The notes below the pieces were generated by a model that saw nothing but the letters and a program-made list of their open reading frames with translations, searched no databases and was not told the origin of the DNA. From Thamnaconus septentrionalis (Eukaryota; Chordata; Actinopteri; Tetraodontiformes; Monacanthidae), in contig CM020505.1 of the NCBI GenBank assembly GCA_009823395.1, positions 8,182,129 through 8,246,128 on the forward strand: a DNA stretch of 64,000 bases, read 5' to 3'. Position numbers and translations under genes: made by a program. Shown one piece after another: positions 1 to 14,467 of the stretch. The stretch's first letter is position 1, and each line of letters starts with the position of its first letter.

Positions 1-3000
1 TACTCCTTCTACATATCAATGATTCCTTGTTGTGTCTAAGCGATGGCCCAGCTATCGCTCAGACACATGTTTTATTAATCAGTCAGCAATGTTGACAGTG
101 GAAAGAGTGCATTGGTTTTCACAGCTCTGCCCCACATCAAACACTGTGAGGATATTTGGGATGCAGCACAGGAAAAAGCATAGGGGTCAGAATGATGACC
201 CTGAGATGGAAAATCCTCAGGCCTCAGGCTGACTGAAGGGGCATCAGAAGAAATTATTTGTTCGCTTTCTTTTTCATTTCTCTTCCTGCTGCTGAAATCC
301 AGATGTGGAACTGCATTTTTTTTTAAAAACTTAAAAAAAACATTGTCAGTACTTCACTAAAGCTCCCAGGCAGTCAAGTGTGACAACCTCATTATCAACA
401 CTTTTCTCCATTTATAACTTGCATCCCAAGAGGAAAGGTGTTTTAAATGAAGTCTGAAATATCTTTCTTGAAAGTCTGATGCCATCTGTGTGCAGCTGAG
501 TGTTCAAATCTGATTCAATGTTGTGAGTTTAGTTTCAAGAGCAAAAAACTCCTTGAAGATCTCTAATTTCTTTGGCATTGTTTCCTGAAAAGTGTGGGTG
601 TAATCCCAAAAAAGGGTTCAGTCCCCACCCAACAAGCTGCTTCCTCTGTGCCCATTAGATCAAAGTTAACTGCACCGGTGGTGTGGGCAGTTTTGTATTT
701 GAAGGGGCCGAATACCATTTTTGATTTGATTGGAATCTTTTCCCATGAGTTTCCATAACTCCCAAATGAGTTAAAGGCAAAGAATAATAATAAACCTCCT
801 CTAGCTATTCTCTTAGCTGAAATGATACGCCAGCTGAAAATGTAGTACTTTTCTTTCAGCAACCTGTGGGCCCTGCCGGCAAGATAGACGATACATTTCT
901 CATTGTTGCAACTGTTGCTTATCATATTTCCCTCCCAGATGTCTTCTGAAAAGTCATGTGACTATTTATAAATTGATGTGTTCATATAGACCACTATATT
1001 TATATAATGTACAGACAGCCTTTTTAATGTCAACGAAAAGTCAATACCAGAGTGAGGGAAAAATTACATTGAAGTTCTTTTTTGTTAATGGATCTGTCTG
1101 ACATTTACTGTGTCAAACACAACTGCATGGAATATGTGCACAAATCTTACACTCCCAGTTGTCAGTCCATCTTTATCTAGTGGCATCAGGCCGTATGGAG
1201 AGGCTTTGAGCGGCTGTGGAAAACTAAACAAGAGTGAATCGCTCATTATCAGGATGGAGCCTCTGCGTGTTTCATCCCAGACTGAGGCCTCTCCGCTCTC
1301 AGGATAAATCTCAGACAAAACAGCACTTTATTATTATTACTATCTGTTTTTCCTCACAAAATGTCATTATTATTGCATCCCGCGAAGTTAACGTCTTGAA
1401 TTTTAAGCACCAACAGCCTTTCAGCATTGTCAGGGAACCCAAATGGGGAAGCACTGAAATGCTATTATGTGCTTGATGTTTTGGCCAATTGCCGCAAATT
1501 TGGGGAATGGCAGTTGATATTGGCAATGGACACAGAGACCCAAGCATGATTATCATTTTGGCATCATTCACAGTTGGCAGCCAGTTAGTTGTGTCTCTCC
1601 AGTTCTTTTAAATACACTTGTTTTTGTGTCTATGATGGAGAATGAAATTCATGATTCCTCTCAGGTAAATGCCTCCCGAGTCTCCTCTCATCCTCCCCTC
1701 GCCCGCTCGCCTTTGTCTTGTTTTGATACTGTCTTTTTCTCTGCCCGTGTCTTTGCCGCTCTTGGCTCCGCTTGTCCTCCCTCTGTTTGCCCGAACCAAG
1801 GCACTCCAGGATGGTGGATATTTAACATGGCACCAAGTTAGCACGGCACTTTTCACCCACGGACTCAGACACATTCGCACAGTCTTTGTTGCAGAGATGA
1901 ATCAGCAGAGCAATTTTGTGATACAACCTGGAGTTAAGATGCTGCAAGTGTGTCCAGCATGTCTTTGCCTTTAGTTAAGCCATTGGAATGACTTTATACT
2001 GAGGATGAGCAACCTGCTGCTGAGTTAAGTTGTACGTTTACCAATAAATACAGTCCGTCATTTTCTGTTTTGATGATTTTGTGTACAGAATGTTGTGAGA
2101 CTTCAGCTCAGATCTCTGTTTAACACAGTAAGCTCAAAGACAAGTGTTCAAAGACTCTAATGTGCATATTGAGCTCATGCCCAGCAGAGCAGACAAGTCT
2201 ATCAAGTGGCAAAGGAAGGCCACATCAATAATGTTTGACAGGTTCACCGTTTGGGTTTAACCTGCCATCGTGCTGTTATTTACTCATTAGCACTGTTGCA
2301 CAGGAAGGGCTGATGGGAAACATCACTGACTTTAAAACAGTTTGCGCTGAGGGACACTGATGAGATGAGAAAATGCTAAATTTCTGAAAATTTCGTCAAC
2401 AGCTGGATGTTTGGGGAACAGCTGTCAGAATATTATTGGCCGGTCTGTTGTGCATTGTTCAGCTGTGATGTGACAAAACACTGAACAAGACAGGCCTCTT
2501 TATTTATGTGTTTGTCTGTTTTGAAATGAGTTCATCCTGCTCTCAAAGTTTGAGCCTGTAGCTTTGCTGCTGACGTCATCTATTGAAGCAATTTCTTGTT
2601 GATTCAAAACTGACAAGTGTTCTATGTTATGCAAAATTCACTTGCTGTTCACCTGTGTTTCACACGCTGAGACACACAGTTGTGGAATCAGCCACTCCAA
2701 CAGTAGGTAGACAATACAAGACTTCATACAAATAATTCTGGCCATTGGAGAAGACTGTCATGACCAATTCCTACAATCAGATAACTCCTTTTCAATTTGT
2801 CCAACCCTTTAATAAATGTTAGGATGTTTGCAGACAACGGAAGTGATGTCTTTCTGCTGGAAAATCAATTTTGGCCGGAATATAAGTTCTTTGGCTTTAC
2901 TTTCAGGATGTACCCAGAACATTCCATGTTTGTTGATTGGGAGACCAAACTTGGCAGGTGATAAAGCAACATTCCGTCTTTCATATTCCAGTGAACCAAT

Positions 3001-6000
3001 CACATTTGTTAATGATAGGTAAGCCAGCATGGCGTTTCGTCTTGATGTGAGTCGTTACATTACCTGCACATGACCGACGGTCTCTGCGTTGGTGCCAGAG
3101 ACAGTGAGGAATAAAGTTCACTCTCCGCTGACCATCATTGTTTACAACCTCCCTTGTCTCCACTTCCTGGTCGCATTCAGTGGTTTTTCAATCCATGGCA
3201 AATGTGGGGCCGATCTAACCAACTCACTGCTGGAGGTTGGCATGATGGATGAGATTTCAGTGTTGAATTGAGGTGGAATAGTACAATAGCTAAAGCATCC
3301 TTGAAGGGAAGGAGGTCACAAACACCTGGAACAGGTGGGCTTGTCATTATCCCCTCGCAGATCTGATGGGTAACGTTGGATCAGTGGAAAAGCAACATTG
3401 CTACCTCTTTGACGCGCTCGGGATAAAAGCCTGTGCAAAATAAAAGCGTGTGTGTGTGTGTGCGCGCGCGCACTGCGTGAACCTTGTGGCAGGCAGGTAT
3501 AATACCACCAATGTTTACAGGTTATAATGACCTCCACACACACACAACACAAACACACAGAGCAACACTGAGGTGATGAAATCCTAGGTTCCATTATAGT
3601 GTTACAGTCCTCTGTAATAGAGTCTGCATACACATACATACATACGCACACGCGCCACAGCGGAAGCATTATACACCTGTGGCCCATCAAACACTTCAAT
3701 CTCTGTAATTACACGTTGACCAAAGACTTGCCATGCAGTCAGCGGCGCAGCATCCACTTCCATCGCTGCCTTTGCGCTGTTCTGTCTCCGCTTCTGCGCC
3801 TCGCACCTGTTGGCACGGTAATGAGCCCGAGCATCTGCTCTGCGCCGCGTTGCCTCCCTTATTACTTGGAGAACGTGAAAAACAAGGTCTGACATTGATC
3901 CGTTATACATTTTGAATCATGCGGGAATGATTGATGAATTAGTCGGATCTGGTCCACGCGTCCGGAATGAAACACCACCACATGATCGTCTCCCTTCTGC
4001 CAATCATGGCTCTCAGCCAGCTGTCTTAAAGGCCCAGTATGTATGTTTTAACGGAATCCAATGGCAAGAAATGTGCTCTCAATGGCGCTGGCGGTGGTGC
4101 TTTGAATGAAGTTGTACGTATTAGGCGTCTTCTCCTTATTTTTGTATTCTTCCCTGTGAAGCCTGGATTTGAGCTGCTAGTCTGAATCTGCTTCCAGCCG
4201 CCATGGCTGGAGGCAACACAGACATATTTCTCGCTGGGTCTCTTACTGAGTAATCAGTGCCCACCTTGAAACATCTGTGCAGAATTTCCAAGAACCTCGT
4301 GCTGCTGTGCTAATGATGTGGGCCAAGTGAGCCATTGCTGCTCGTTGGCTTCCTTAAAGCAACAAACATTCATTTCACTTCAATTATCAAACCCCTGCAG
4401 ATTTCCATAGCGTCAGCCGGCACGCCCGCAACGCACAGAACTCATATTTTCACCTCCTGTTTGTGTTCGCCTCCTTCTCCCCGCTTCACCCTCCAACACA
4501 AGCTGTTTAGGCGAAGACGGTGGGCTGCGATACGCCATTAGCGTGAGTGCCGGTGCAGCTTTTCCATCTGTGTTCATCTTGTCATGGACCAGCGGCCTCT
4601 CACGCAGGCATCCTGTCAGGGATAGACTCCTGACTCCACTCATACAATAAATGGATTTAGAGAAGCCGGCTACTTTAATCCATCATGTGTCTCCATTTAT
4701 GAAAATATGAAGGCATTTTTGTCGAGTAATCCTGTTTTATGCCTTTGTACAGCATTTGACAGCAGGTTGTTTGTTTGTTTCCAGGAAGAGATGTGGCTCC
4801 TCTAGGAGCAGGAAGCAGGCATGCTGGGATTTTCTACTATAACTGAGTTGAGTTCAGGGGTTGTGGATATTTCATTTATTTGCTTTCTTTTTTTTCCTGG
4901 TAGACTTATTAAAATTTTGTCTGCAGGTTTCTCTTGCAGTCGGAGGAGAATTTTGATTTGAAACATGGAAATATTGGCCGGCGCTATCGAGCAGATATGT
5001 AATGCCTGACCAGATATCAAAAAATATCTTAAGCTGATAAAAACCTAAATTTTAGAGCGATATATGGAATCAGTAGAGGACTTTTTTTTTGTTTATATAT
5101 ATAATGTTTTGTTGTTTTTGGAAATCTTCATACATTTACACTTGTATTGTTAATTCATTTGACTCACAATAAAGCATGCCATTGTCTGCCATCGGCCAGT
5201 GGCGCAGTTTGGCCTATATACTTTTAAAAAAAAAAAGACATTTGACCTGGTAGATCTGCTCCTCCTCGGAGATCTTGTCGAGCTGCACCCACGTCTGCTT
5301 CATCTACATCTAATAGTTGCCATTAGTCAACGAAAGCCCTTTTCACTCCTCCAGCACCAGCAGTGTGTAATTCAACTTCAGTTCTAAACCATCCTATGTT
5401 TAAGATTAGCAAGAACATGTGCAATTTTTTTCTCTCGTTGCCCCACACAAGTCGGCAGGGCTGTGAATGTTCAGCAGTGAGGCAGTGTGCGAGTGCTGCC
5501 GCAGAGACAGCCCCGAATCTGGTCACGGTTAACAAGCTCATGATCTCGTCACAGTGTTGACCACGATCCTGAGGCAGATTGTCGTGCCATTCATCATCCT
5601 GATAAAATCACCTCACGCTGCAGAATGAAAATACTCAGCGCCATGCTGCAATGATTTCTATAAAATTCCTGGATGCCGAAATCATCCCATTTCGTGCATG
5701 GCTTCCATTCTCGCCAGGGAAAAAAAAAAATCATTTGTCGGCCCTGTTCGCATGAAGTCGATCCTGCCAACCTGTCTTGCGGTTTGGGTTTCAAAATAAA
5801 ACTGCAGGGATATATTTTACCCCATTTTGGCCAAAGCACATCTTAAGAATGTTGTGCTTCTCACACAGGTTTCAAATATTTATGCACAAGCTTCTGCAAA
5901 TGTTTAAAGACAATTAAACCCTTATAATATCATATATCTAGCTCTTATGTTGATATTTTTGTGCTACTCAGACAGTATTTTGCTTGAGCTGTGGGTCAAT

Positions 6001-7020
6001 AGTGTGATTTTGGATTTGCTCCACAGTTCATGACATGACAAATAAGCTAGTTTTTGAATCCTGGTGCATGAAATACACCTTTTGTTGGCTTTCAGCATAT
6101 GCCTAGTGCTTAAATTCACCTTAATAATTCAAACTTTAAATAACTGGTGTAATTTATCCAAGCTGAAACAGAGAAAGAGAAGGTTAAAGCTAGAATTATA
6201 ATGCCAGTGTTAATCGACTATTAAATTTTGATAGTTGTTCGGTAAGCTGGAGCGTTCACTAGTTGATCGTTGTGGTCTCTTATTTCTCGTTGTGACAGTT
6301 CTGAGGAGATGAACACCCCATTGCCTCCCAACTACAGCATCAACAGATAGCCTCCCATAGCCACAACAGGCTGTGGCAACAAGCGTCTGTTCCGTAGCCG
6401 CTCAGATGTTGCAGCGATCAGGCGGCGTTGCTCCTTTCTGCATGACCGCTTCGCAAAACCTCCCCGCATTAGATCCGCAAACTTGATCATCTCAGCTGAT
6501 TGTGCAGCGAGACAGGCAGGCACTGCCAGTTGGTCTGACGAGGACGGGGAGAGGGAGACGAAGGGCAAGGCGAAAAGGAGAAGAGTCACCGCAGAAACAA
6601 CCGCAGTCGGGGATGAAACAACATTTGGCCTTTAGTTCCAGGGTGACTAAAACAGCTGCCACCACCATCACCTGACATTTACACACAAACGCACACTTAG
6701 ACGCGCACCATCCTGTGTCCTTGCTGTTGCCTCCACAGCATTATGTAAGTGCTCCACTTGTTGGCTCGCGCCTTTGATTGCAAAGTAGGACATGACAAAC
6801 TCAAACGTGCACGCAGCCGCGCTTTTTAATCTCCCCTCATGTATAAGGTGCTTAAAGAAGTTTCAAGAGTTTGAATGGTAAACTCCTGTACTCAGTGTTC
6901 CAAGTGGTCTGGACTTGCGGCATTGGTTTCAAAGAGATGGCGCCTCAGGGAAAATGTTCGTAAGAAGTCAGCACAGAATGAATTCAAACAAGTCAAGTTG
7001 GAGGCTGTGTATCTGGAAAA
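1..7020. other. Intergenic sequence, no gene recognised
   Basis: I find no exon chain, RNA gene or conserved protein here. The open reading frames are short, overlap on both strands and match nothing I know. Composition is mixed and mostly AT-rich, with small homopolymers and a weak alternating GT/GC stretch near 3,449-3,471. A short block beginning at about 4,027 (TTAAAGGCCCAGTATGTATG) resembles the start of a block at 9,655 and is described separately. The sequence lies beyond the 3' end of myom2, so it may hold distal elements or the end of an unseen gene, but nothing visible proves either. Confidence 0.6.
4025..4140. repeat. Possible interspersed repeat fragment (copy 1)
   Basis: The text TTAAAGGCCCAGTATGTATG at about 4,027 is closely similar to TTAAAGACCCAGTATGTGAG at about 9,656. 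Shared starts of this kind in unrelated surroundings suggest a dispersed element. I recognise the phrase as typical of small fish transposon-derived repeats, but I see no matching inverted end nearby, so this copy is probably truncated. The end coordinate is a guess. Confidence 0.35.
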
Positions 7021-7071
<51 letters not shown>

Positions 7072-7074
7072 ACA

Positions 7075-7107
<33 letters not shown>
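7021..7107. repeat. Compound (TATC)n-(TGTC)n microsatellite
   Basis: About twelve TATC units run to about 7,070, a short ACATC junction follows, then about eight TGTC units. The two arrays differ at one base of the tetramer, which is typical of a compound tetranucleotide repeat that grew by point mutation and slippage. Confidence 0.95.
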
Positions 7108-7108
<1 letters not shown>

Positions 7109-9654
7109 GCCTGATGGCAGCTGTGCGAGAAGGGGCTTGACGGGGTGATCAGTGTCACTGGCTGCTGTGTGATGTGTGTGATGGCTCGGCGGTTCAGGTC
7201 TGTGAGGTTTGCTGTGGGGGAGCTGATGATGATGATTGCTGTGGCCCCCTTTCGCTCTGGGTTGTGCTGAAAATCACACACGACAGAACACACACAAGAC
7301 GCACAAATCAGCTCCGAGCTACTGGCAAACTGAATTCCGTTTTTAAAGTTTTATCCAGAAATAAACTGGGAATAGTTTTGCCAAGGCGGAGCAGTTGCTT
7401 CTCAGCCCAGCACTCGCATCCAAATCATCTCTAAGTGGCGGTGCCAGTGTTTCTGGGCGCATAAGGGGAAGTAAATAAATAGACACACTGGTAGACTTTA
7501 AGCCCACTAAATCTGAGTTTTTGTTGAGTTTTGCCTGCTTTATCCATTTTAACACTGCAGTGTTCACATTGGCTTGTGTTTTTAATCTGGAACTGTAGAG
7601 GACAAATCTCAAGGGTGTACGTCACACTGGAAGGCCATGGTGAGTTAGTGTAATGAAACTTCTATAACACACACATTGTAGTTGTTATTTTATTTGTTGA
7701 TCGCAGCAGCAGCAGCCACCCTGGCTTGTACTCCGTGTGTTGTTTTATTGAGTGAGAGGCGCAAAAATGCAACGACTGCCCCTCCTCGCACCCCCCACAA
7801 CGATGTGAGCTCGCCTCATTTTACCGCAAGCTTGAAAGAATCAGCGCCGCGCCTTGTTTTCTCACTAGTTTAAAGCACACAAACGGAGCACAAACACGTC
7901 TGATGCACACTCACTAATGTGTCTCAATAATGACCGGGGTCACTGGCAGTGTGGGTTATTTATTTATTTATTTATTTCTGAGACACTGCTAAAACACAGT
8001 GAAAGACTGTCCATCCTGTTGTCACTGCAGGTTTTTGATGTGCAACTCACTGTCAATGAAAGGCCAAAGATAACAGGTACGCTTGAATAGAGAGGCCAAG
8101 GAAAAGTACATGCATGTAAAATGTGTGTGTGTGTGAGTGTGTGAGTGGTCTTCGTGACAGTGATTGGCCATGACAGTGGAAGCTTACTGTCCTGTTGCCA
8201 GGAGACATCACCCTTTACCGTGCGCGCCGTGAGCGTACACGCACCGTGACACCCACAGCAACGTACCTTCGCCTCCACCTGACCAGTGACGTCTGACTTT
8301 TAGGCCTTTATTTCTTCATTCAGGGGAAGCAATAGTTCAATTGGCACTTGCACCCCCTCAAGCGTTTGCCTCGTTCCTCGTTGCATTCACAGACCTTCGC
8401 TGATCCATCCTTCGTTAGAGCAGACACCCGGCAATGAGCGCGCACGGTAATAGTCGGTAAGTCATTGGTGGCACGCAGCTCGACGGTGGACCCTCCGGTG
8501 GCAACGCAGTCGTAATCATCGTGAGCGCGGGGAGCCACTGATATCGACCTCAACGGGAAATATGAAAGTGCCACCTTGAGTTGGTGCAGGAAATAAAGAC
8601 GCTGCCGCGATTAGGAAGCGGCTAATGGAAGCGCTAATGGCAACGTGGCAGAGTGAAGATGGCTTCTGTTAGTTATGATTCAGAGGTCACTGGTTATTAC
8701 GAACCTCAAGACAAAAATTGAAGGGAAAAAAAAACAATCTGGTCCCACCATTTTGAACCACTTTAAAACAGAGCGAGCGGGTATTTGAATTATCTTCCTG
8801 CTACTGTCACAAATTTGATGAAAACCATTATGTTTAATATCATCTCACAGCAACACAGTATGTGTAGATCAGTGTATGTCATCAATGTTCCCCATAACTA
8901 TTTGAAGGAAGAGGCATATATCATTTAAAATGATTCATTTCCATGAAATCAAATGAGAGGCCATGGACCACCACAGCAATAAATATTCAAATGGAATCTA
9001 GAATGTCTCCTGGTGTACGACAGTTTACAAGATAAAGAGATTTGGACCCATCAGCCCTCTGCTGGGAATAATAAGGTCCCTGCCAATTTAAAATCAAGGG
9101 GTGGAGGGGTAGTTGAGGGTGGGGGGACTCAAAAACAACGCACACAAACACACCCTTTTCGCTTCGTTGTGGCTGAGATAAGTCAAGGTTAACAAATACT
9201 GATGCTAATGTGTGCCACTATGGGATATTCAGATATTTAAAGGAATCATTTTATTAAAATTCTAGCGGCTGGGGGGAGTAAAACCGAGCAGGTGAGATCA
9301 GTATTCAGAAGGCTTCTTATCGCAGATGTTGCGACTCTTAGTAATTTTTAAGCCAAATGTCAGATTAAAGAGGAAGTAATAAAGAAATACATTGACCTTA
9401 ACCACAGGCAGTCTGTCTCAAAGCCTGGTTATTACCTTATTACTTATTATGGTTACCCTTGTCGAAAGAGGACCTGCGCTGAAGTCTGTGGGCAGCATCT
9501 GCAATTACATGCAAATATATTAAAATATATTAGACATACAAAGGATTTTTAAAGGCACCATTACTAAATTAAAATTATGTTTCAGATGACCTTTAAAATG
9601 ACTTTAGAATGGAAATAAAGCAAGTAACAAAACTAGTCGACCACTTCACTGGCT

Positions 9655-9830
9655 TAAAGACCCAGTATGTGAGATTTAGTCGCACCTAGTGGTGAAAAAT
9701 GTATTGCAAACACCTGCATATGTGTCTTGCGCAGTATTATGTCAGTGGTCTTGTCTCATAAAATGAGCTACAATCAGACTGCAGGGCTGAATGAGCGGCC
9801 TCGCAGGCTGCAGGTAACTTTAGCATCACT
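9655..9830. repeat. Possible interspersed repeat fragment (copy 2)
   Basis: It begins TTAAAGACCCAGTATGTGAG, close to the block at about 4,027, and continues into a CCTAGTGGTG phrase that is common at the ends of small fish transposon fragments. No inverted partner end is visible within several hundred bases. The right boundary is uncertain. Confidence 0.35.
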
Positions 9831-10060
9831 CAGCAGAGATTTTTCCCTCATCAGCTAATCTTGTCCAGGAAAGTCCACTCTGATGTCAATCTCATCAGTT
9901 ACTGCCATGTCAGGGTAAAACAACAACTGGAGCTGATCCAGTTCTCGCCTATTACAGATGCATGGCAGCAAAGTTTGGCCACCTCCTGGATTCACTTTTT
10001 ACATAAACATAAGTATTTATCATCAACCAAATAAACTCAAACCAATTATTTGCTTTGTGT

Positions 10061-10061
<1 letters not shown>

Positions 10062-10094
<33 letters not shown>
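10062..10094. repeat. (TG)n microsatellite
   Basis: About sixteen uninterrupted TG units in intergenic sequence, followed by a G-rich stretch. Confidence 0.95.
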
Positions 10095-10095
<1 letters not shown>

Positions 10096-12378
10096 AGAGG
10101 CGGGGGGCGGGGGTACAGAGACTGTCCCCTCATATCTGTCCGAGCATTTTGTACAGGTTGGCAGTGTTTGTAATCATCGTTCTTGTATTAAGCAGCGATG
10201 ATAGAGTGGCCCGACTGAGTCTTGAGTCAGTGAGCTCTACTGGAAACTTCAAAGCATCCTGAGACAGGAAGTGGTCCTATAGGACAGTCAGCTCGATGGC
10301 AGCTAGTTCTCGCAGCATTTTCACTTGCTGTTTTTTTGTGAGCTTGTTGTTGAATCGATGATTTGCAGTAGTTTTGTGCGTGTCTTGAAGATCTGTGTCT
10401 TATTTAGCTGTGTATTACTTATTGAATCACAGTCTACTCAGCAGCATGTTCAGCTTCAGAGTCAAATTTAGTGACTGACGATGAGCAAGTTCACGTTACT
10501 TGGGTGCTTTTAGTTTCTCTGATTGGGGTACTGTCTTCCTGAACATGATGTTGTTGTTTTTTTGTGAGGACCACGACAGCTTTTTAATACCACTTTGGTC
10601 TTCTCTAAAAAGAGGGGGGCAAAGAAACATAAAAAGGCCTTCGGTATTATCCAGCTTCCGGCACAGCCAGTGTACCTGCACGCAGCACCAGTGGTGTTCC
10701 AACTGGTAATGTATGCAGTCGCAGTTTGTGTGTTACAAATCCCACCCATTCTAATTAGACTGCCACCAGAGAATTTGAACCCAAGGACCCTGTGGGCGAG
10801 AGTCCTCTCTTTTAACTGTAAGTTCATAGCCACAACCAGCGCGCCCTCCGTTCAAAGTGTGCACTTTTAAACACACTTTTCACACTGGGCTAATACCTCT
10901 CCGCCAGACCTGAGCGGCTCCCTGCACATTAGCCGAGGCTGGATTTGATCTGCAAGGCTTCAGACGCCTTGCACCGACCGCTCGAATGAGTTCAACTGTC
11001 GGTATCAAATTAGCCGAGTCCTCTGCTTTGACAGCTGTAGATCTGTGAAACATTTCAATCAGCCGTCGAACACATTTGGGATGTTAGTTGTGATGCGGCA
11101 GTTATTAATATTAATTTACACCACATTTGTTTTACAATATCAATATTACAGTGCATCCAATAATTATTTCAAGATATAGATGTGTGTGGGTGTGTGTACA
11201 TATATGTACACATAACGTATTATGAGCTTAACTGTCAGTGAGAGAGTTCTACCTGAAGCAAAATACCTTCAATTGTCCAACTTCTCATTATACTGCAATG
11301 TCAGCTGCTGTTTTTACCAGTCTTTCTATTACAATATTATTCAAAGTCCTGCCTAAGCGGCTCAAAGGTGTGTAAATTTTCAAAAACTCCGGTGTAAATG
11401 AAGACGACAGGGCTGAATTAGCATACAGTGAATACATACTTTTCATGGTACAAAAGCGACATGATGTTTCAAAAATAATATTTAAACTGACGAAGCAGCA
11501 CAGATTGGACGGCATTTTACTGCCCCCCGCCCACCCACCTGATTGACGGTCAGTCAGATTTTATTAGCAGCTAGTCTCGGTTTGGGGGAAGCGATACCAT
11601 GCTGCAACAAATTAGATTGAAGTTCAGGCAAAAAAGCAATTTGACCAAATTGACAAATGCAGTCAGCCATATCGCCATGGTCATGAAGCATGTTGAGAGG
11701 GGAAGGAGCTCTGCTGGATATGCACTATGACTGAGTGGTGCTCAGAGAGCCCTTCATCCAAATCTGCAACCTTAGAAAAGCTCAGATACACTGAGTGGAC
11801 CTTCAGAAGGGGCCCATGCCATTTCATCTGTCAATATTAAAGAGTGCCACCTGCACGTAAGCCTTCTGGATCTCCATCCTTATTTTTCTCTTTGTGAATC
11901 AGTTTTGGTTCATTGCGCATAAAGAAAAAACTGCAGAAATGTTGCCCACAAGCAAAATGGCAGTCTGATGAGGCAAAAACACAGCTACTAACTTCAGTTC
12001 CGATGGGCAAAGATAGAGAAGAGAGTTTAAATCACAGGATTCTCATCAGCAATGTAATGATTAATACTCAAAAACGCTTCAATCGTAGGATTGCTTTGGC
12101 TTTACATGATAAAGTACCTTGTTACATGGCACCGCGAAGGCCTTGAAGACGCCAGAGTGTCTAAGAGTGATGCGTGATTAAAATCAAGAAATGGATGAAT
12201 GCTCCTGACTCTTGGCGGCGGCGGCTGCCAGCGGCTGATGTCAGAGGCTTTTCGGAAGCAGTGTGAAAAGCTGAAAATCTGAAGTGGCTGATTATGATGG
12301 AGCTTCTTTCCTTCTGATTCTGCCCCTCAGCCTGAGAGGAGGTACAGACACCTGTTTGCCTTGTGTCTGCAGCTCGAC

Positions 12379-12401
12379 TAGGAAAAAAAAAAAAAAAAAA
12401 A
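12379..12401. repeat. Poly(A) tract
   Basis: A run of more than 20 A residues in intergenic DNA. No retrotransposed body or target duplication is visible beside it, so I call it a simple homopolymer. Confidence 0.8.
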
Positions 12402-14358
12402 AAAGTAGAACATCTGACGCTCGGAACAGACGGCAAACCTCGCGCTGCGCTGTCAAATACTAATCTCCAGGAGGCAGCTGGCCCCCGTGCATCGGGAGGA
12501 AAGCGCGAGCACACTTGACAGCTTGATTCAGCTGTGTGACTTGCCCGTGTGTGACATGCATCAGACTCTGTGGCTCCTTCCAATTAGCACGAATGTATCT
12601 GTCCATGTGTGGTGTTGAAGAGGAATCGGCCACAGTGCTGTTGGACGTGTGAAGAATTCGAATTACAGCTAAAAATCAGGATTTGCCTTCTTTGCGCTGC
12701 GTCTCCTTGCCGTCCTCCCCTTTTAGCTCCACAGTGGATTTCTTATGTGCACTTTTTGTGTTGGAAGAGGACGCCGAGGCACAAACGAGAGGTGTGCACG
12801 TATGTGGCTGGGTGGGTGGGTCGCTGGGTGGGTGGGTGTGGCCGTGACGCTGCGAAAATCATTTCCGTTTGGGGGAGAAATGCAGGGAACACTCGCTGGC
12901 GATTCTGACTGCAGTCAAATTTCTCTGTCAGAAAAGTCCCCGACTACCCGCCTTGCAATTTCACAGTGATTGGAGAAGGAATGGAGAAAGAAAAAAGAGG
13001 GGGGAGGGGGGCAGAGGGGGTTTGGGTGGCGAGACTGAAAGAGAGAAGAAATGGAGGATGAAAAGGGAGAGGATGGAAACGCACAGAGAACGGAGAGATG
13101 GGAGTCGGGGGGAGATAGCAGCAGAGGGACAGACAGACAGACTGGAACGAGTTTGCTCGCACCGACTTCAATTTTTTTTGTTAGCGTTTCAGCTGCAGGT
13201 GAGCTGGAAAGTCTGCTTCTTTATCTTTAACTCCGCTTTCCAGGAATAAGCAGAGAGGCTCATTGTCTCTTCTCCTCTCCTAGCGGAAGACTACATTGTT
13301 TTTTGTTTTTTTTTGGGTGGGGGGTTTGAGAAGCTTAGAGTCTGAATTTTGCAAAAAATAAAAATAAAAACAAAAAAAAACCCCACAGCTATTCATTTTC
13401 TCTGCCCACGCTCTCCCTTCTCCGAAGGCGGGATGACACGGGCCAAGGCAGGTCACAGCTTGCATTTAGAGGCGTTTATAAGTCGGAGACTCTCCAGTCG
13501 GCCCGACTTCCGTGTCTGCAATATTAATAACGGATCCCACGCTGTCCTGACGGCCCCCGCCGGGTGACCGGCGGGTTCACCTCAGGCCTACTGGAGTTGG
13601 AACGGCACATCTGTATGTTGCCGAAGCCTCCACAAAAAACAAAGAGTGAGTGGCTGCGAGCTCCGGGGAGGCGTGCAGCAGGCAGCTGAGCCGGCTGACC
13701 TTCCCCGCAGAGGGAGGAGCCAGTTTACCAGCCGAGCACCACTCGCTGCCGCCACACTGAGTGCCGCGTTTGCTCCCCACTCACCAAAATAAATTAAGAA
13801 ATAAATAGTTTCGAACCAAAGAGCTCTCTGTCCAAAATCAGTTACTTCTCCCTTCTTCCAATGAAGCGTATTAATATATGTTCCAACCTCAAGAGCAGCA
13901 AATTCATATGCAGCCTGTCGAAGAGAAAATGCAAAGAGACCTTCACTGCAAATCTATACTATGGGTCTGCGTCGGGGCATTATGTAGAACTAGAACATAC
14001 TGTATATGTTCAGCATCATTAGGGGAGAAAATCCTTTGACGGTTGAATTTCAATGGATTTCTTTTTTCAGGAAGTCTACAAAAAAGCTTTTTAAATGAGG
14101 AATGGTGATCTGTATTTTTGATGAACTGATGAACTGGACTGATTATAACTAAGTCCACTGTTGAATGTATTGGATTAAAAATTAAAGTATGATTGAAAAG
14201 TAGAAAAAAAAACAACTCCTGATCAAGATTTGACACTGTCGATGTGGTCAAAATTGTAATTACTACTATTTTTTATTTTTTTTTTTTTTATCAGTACCAA
14301 AATCTGATTTGATAGATTTGCTTTGATTACTTGAACAGATCATGGGGCTCAATGTGAG

Positions 14359-14467
<109 letters not shown>

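Noticed and set aside
2809..3030. Frames open on both strands
   Set aside because: Both products lack any known motif and have no flanking splice sites that join to other exons.
7021..7107. CRISPR-like or satellite array
   Set aside because: The units are 4 bp with no spacers, so it is a simple compound microsatellite.
12609..13249. Plus-strand frames rich in Arg/Lys/Glu/Gly
   Set aside because: They come from a purine-rich GGAGA stretch. No conserved protein is visible and the frames overlap one another.
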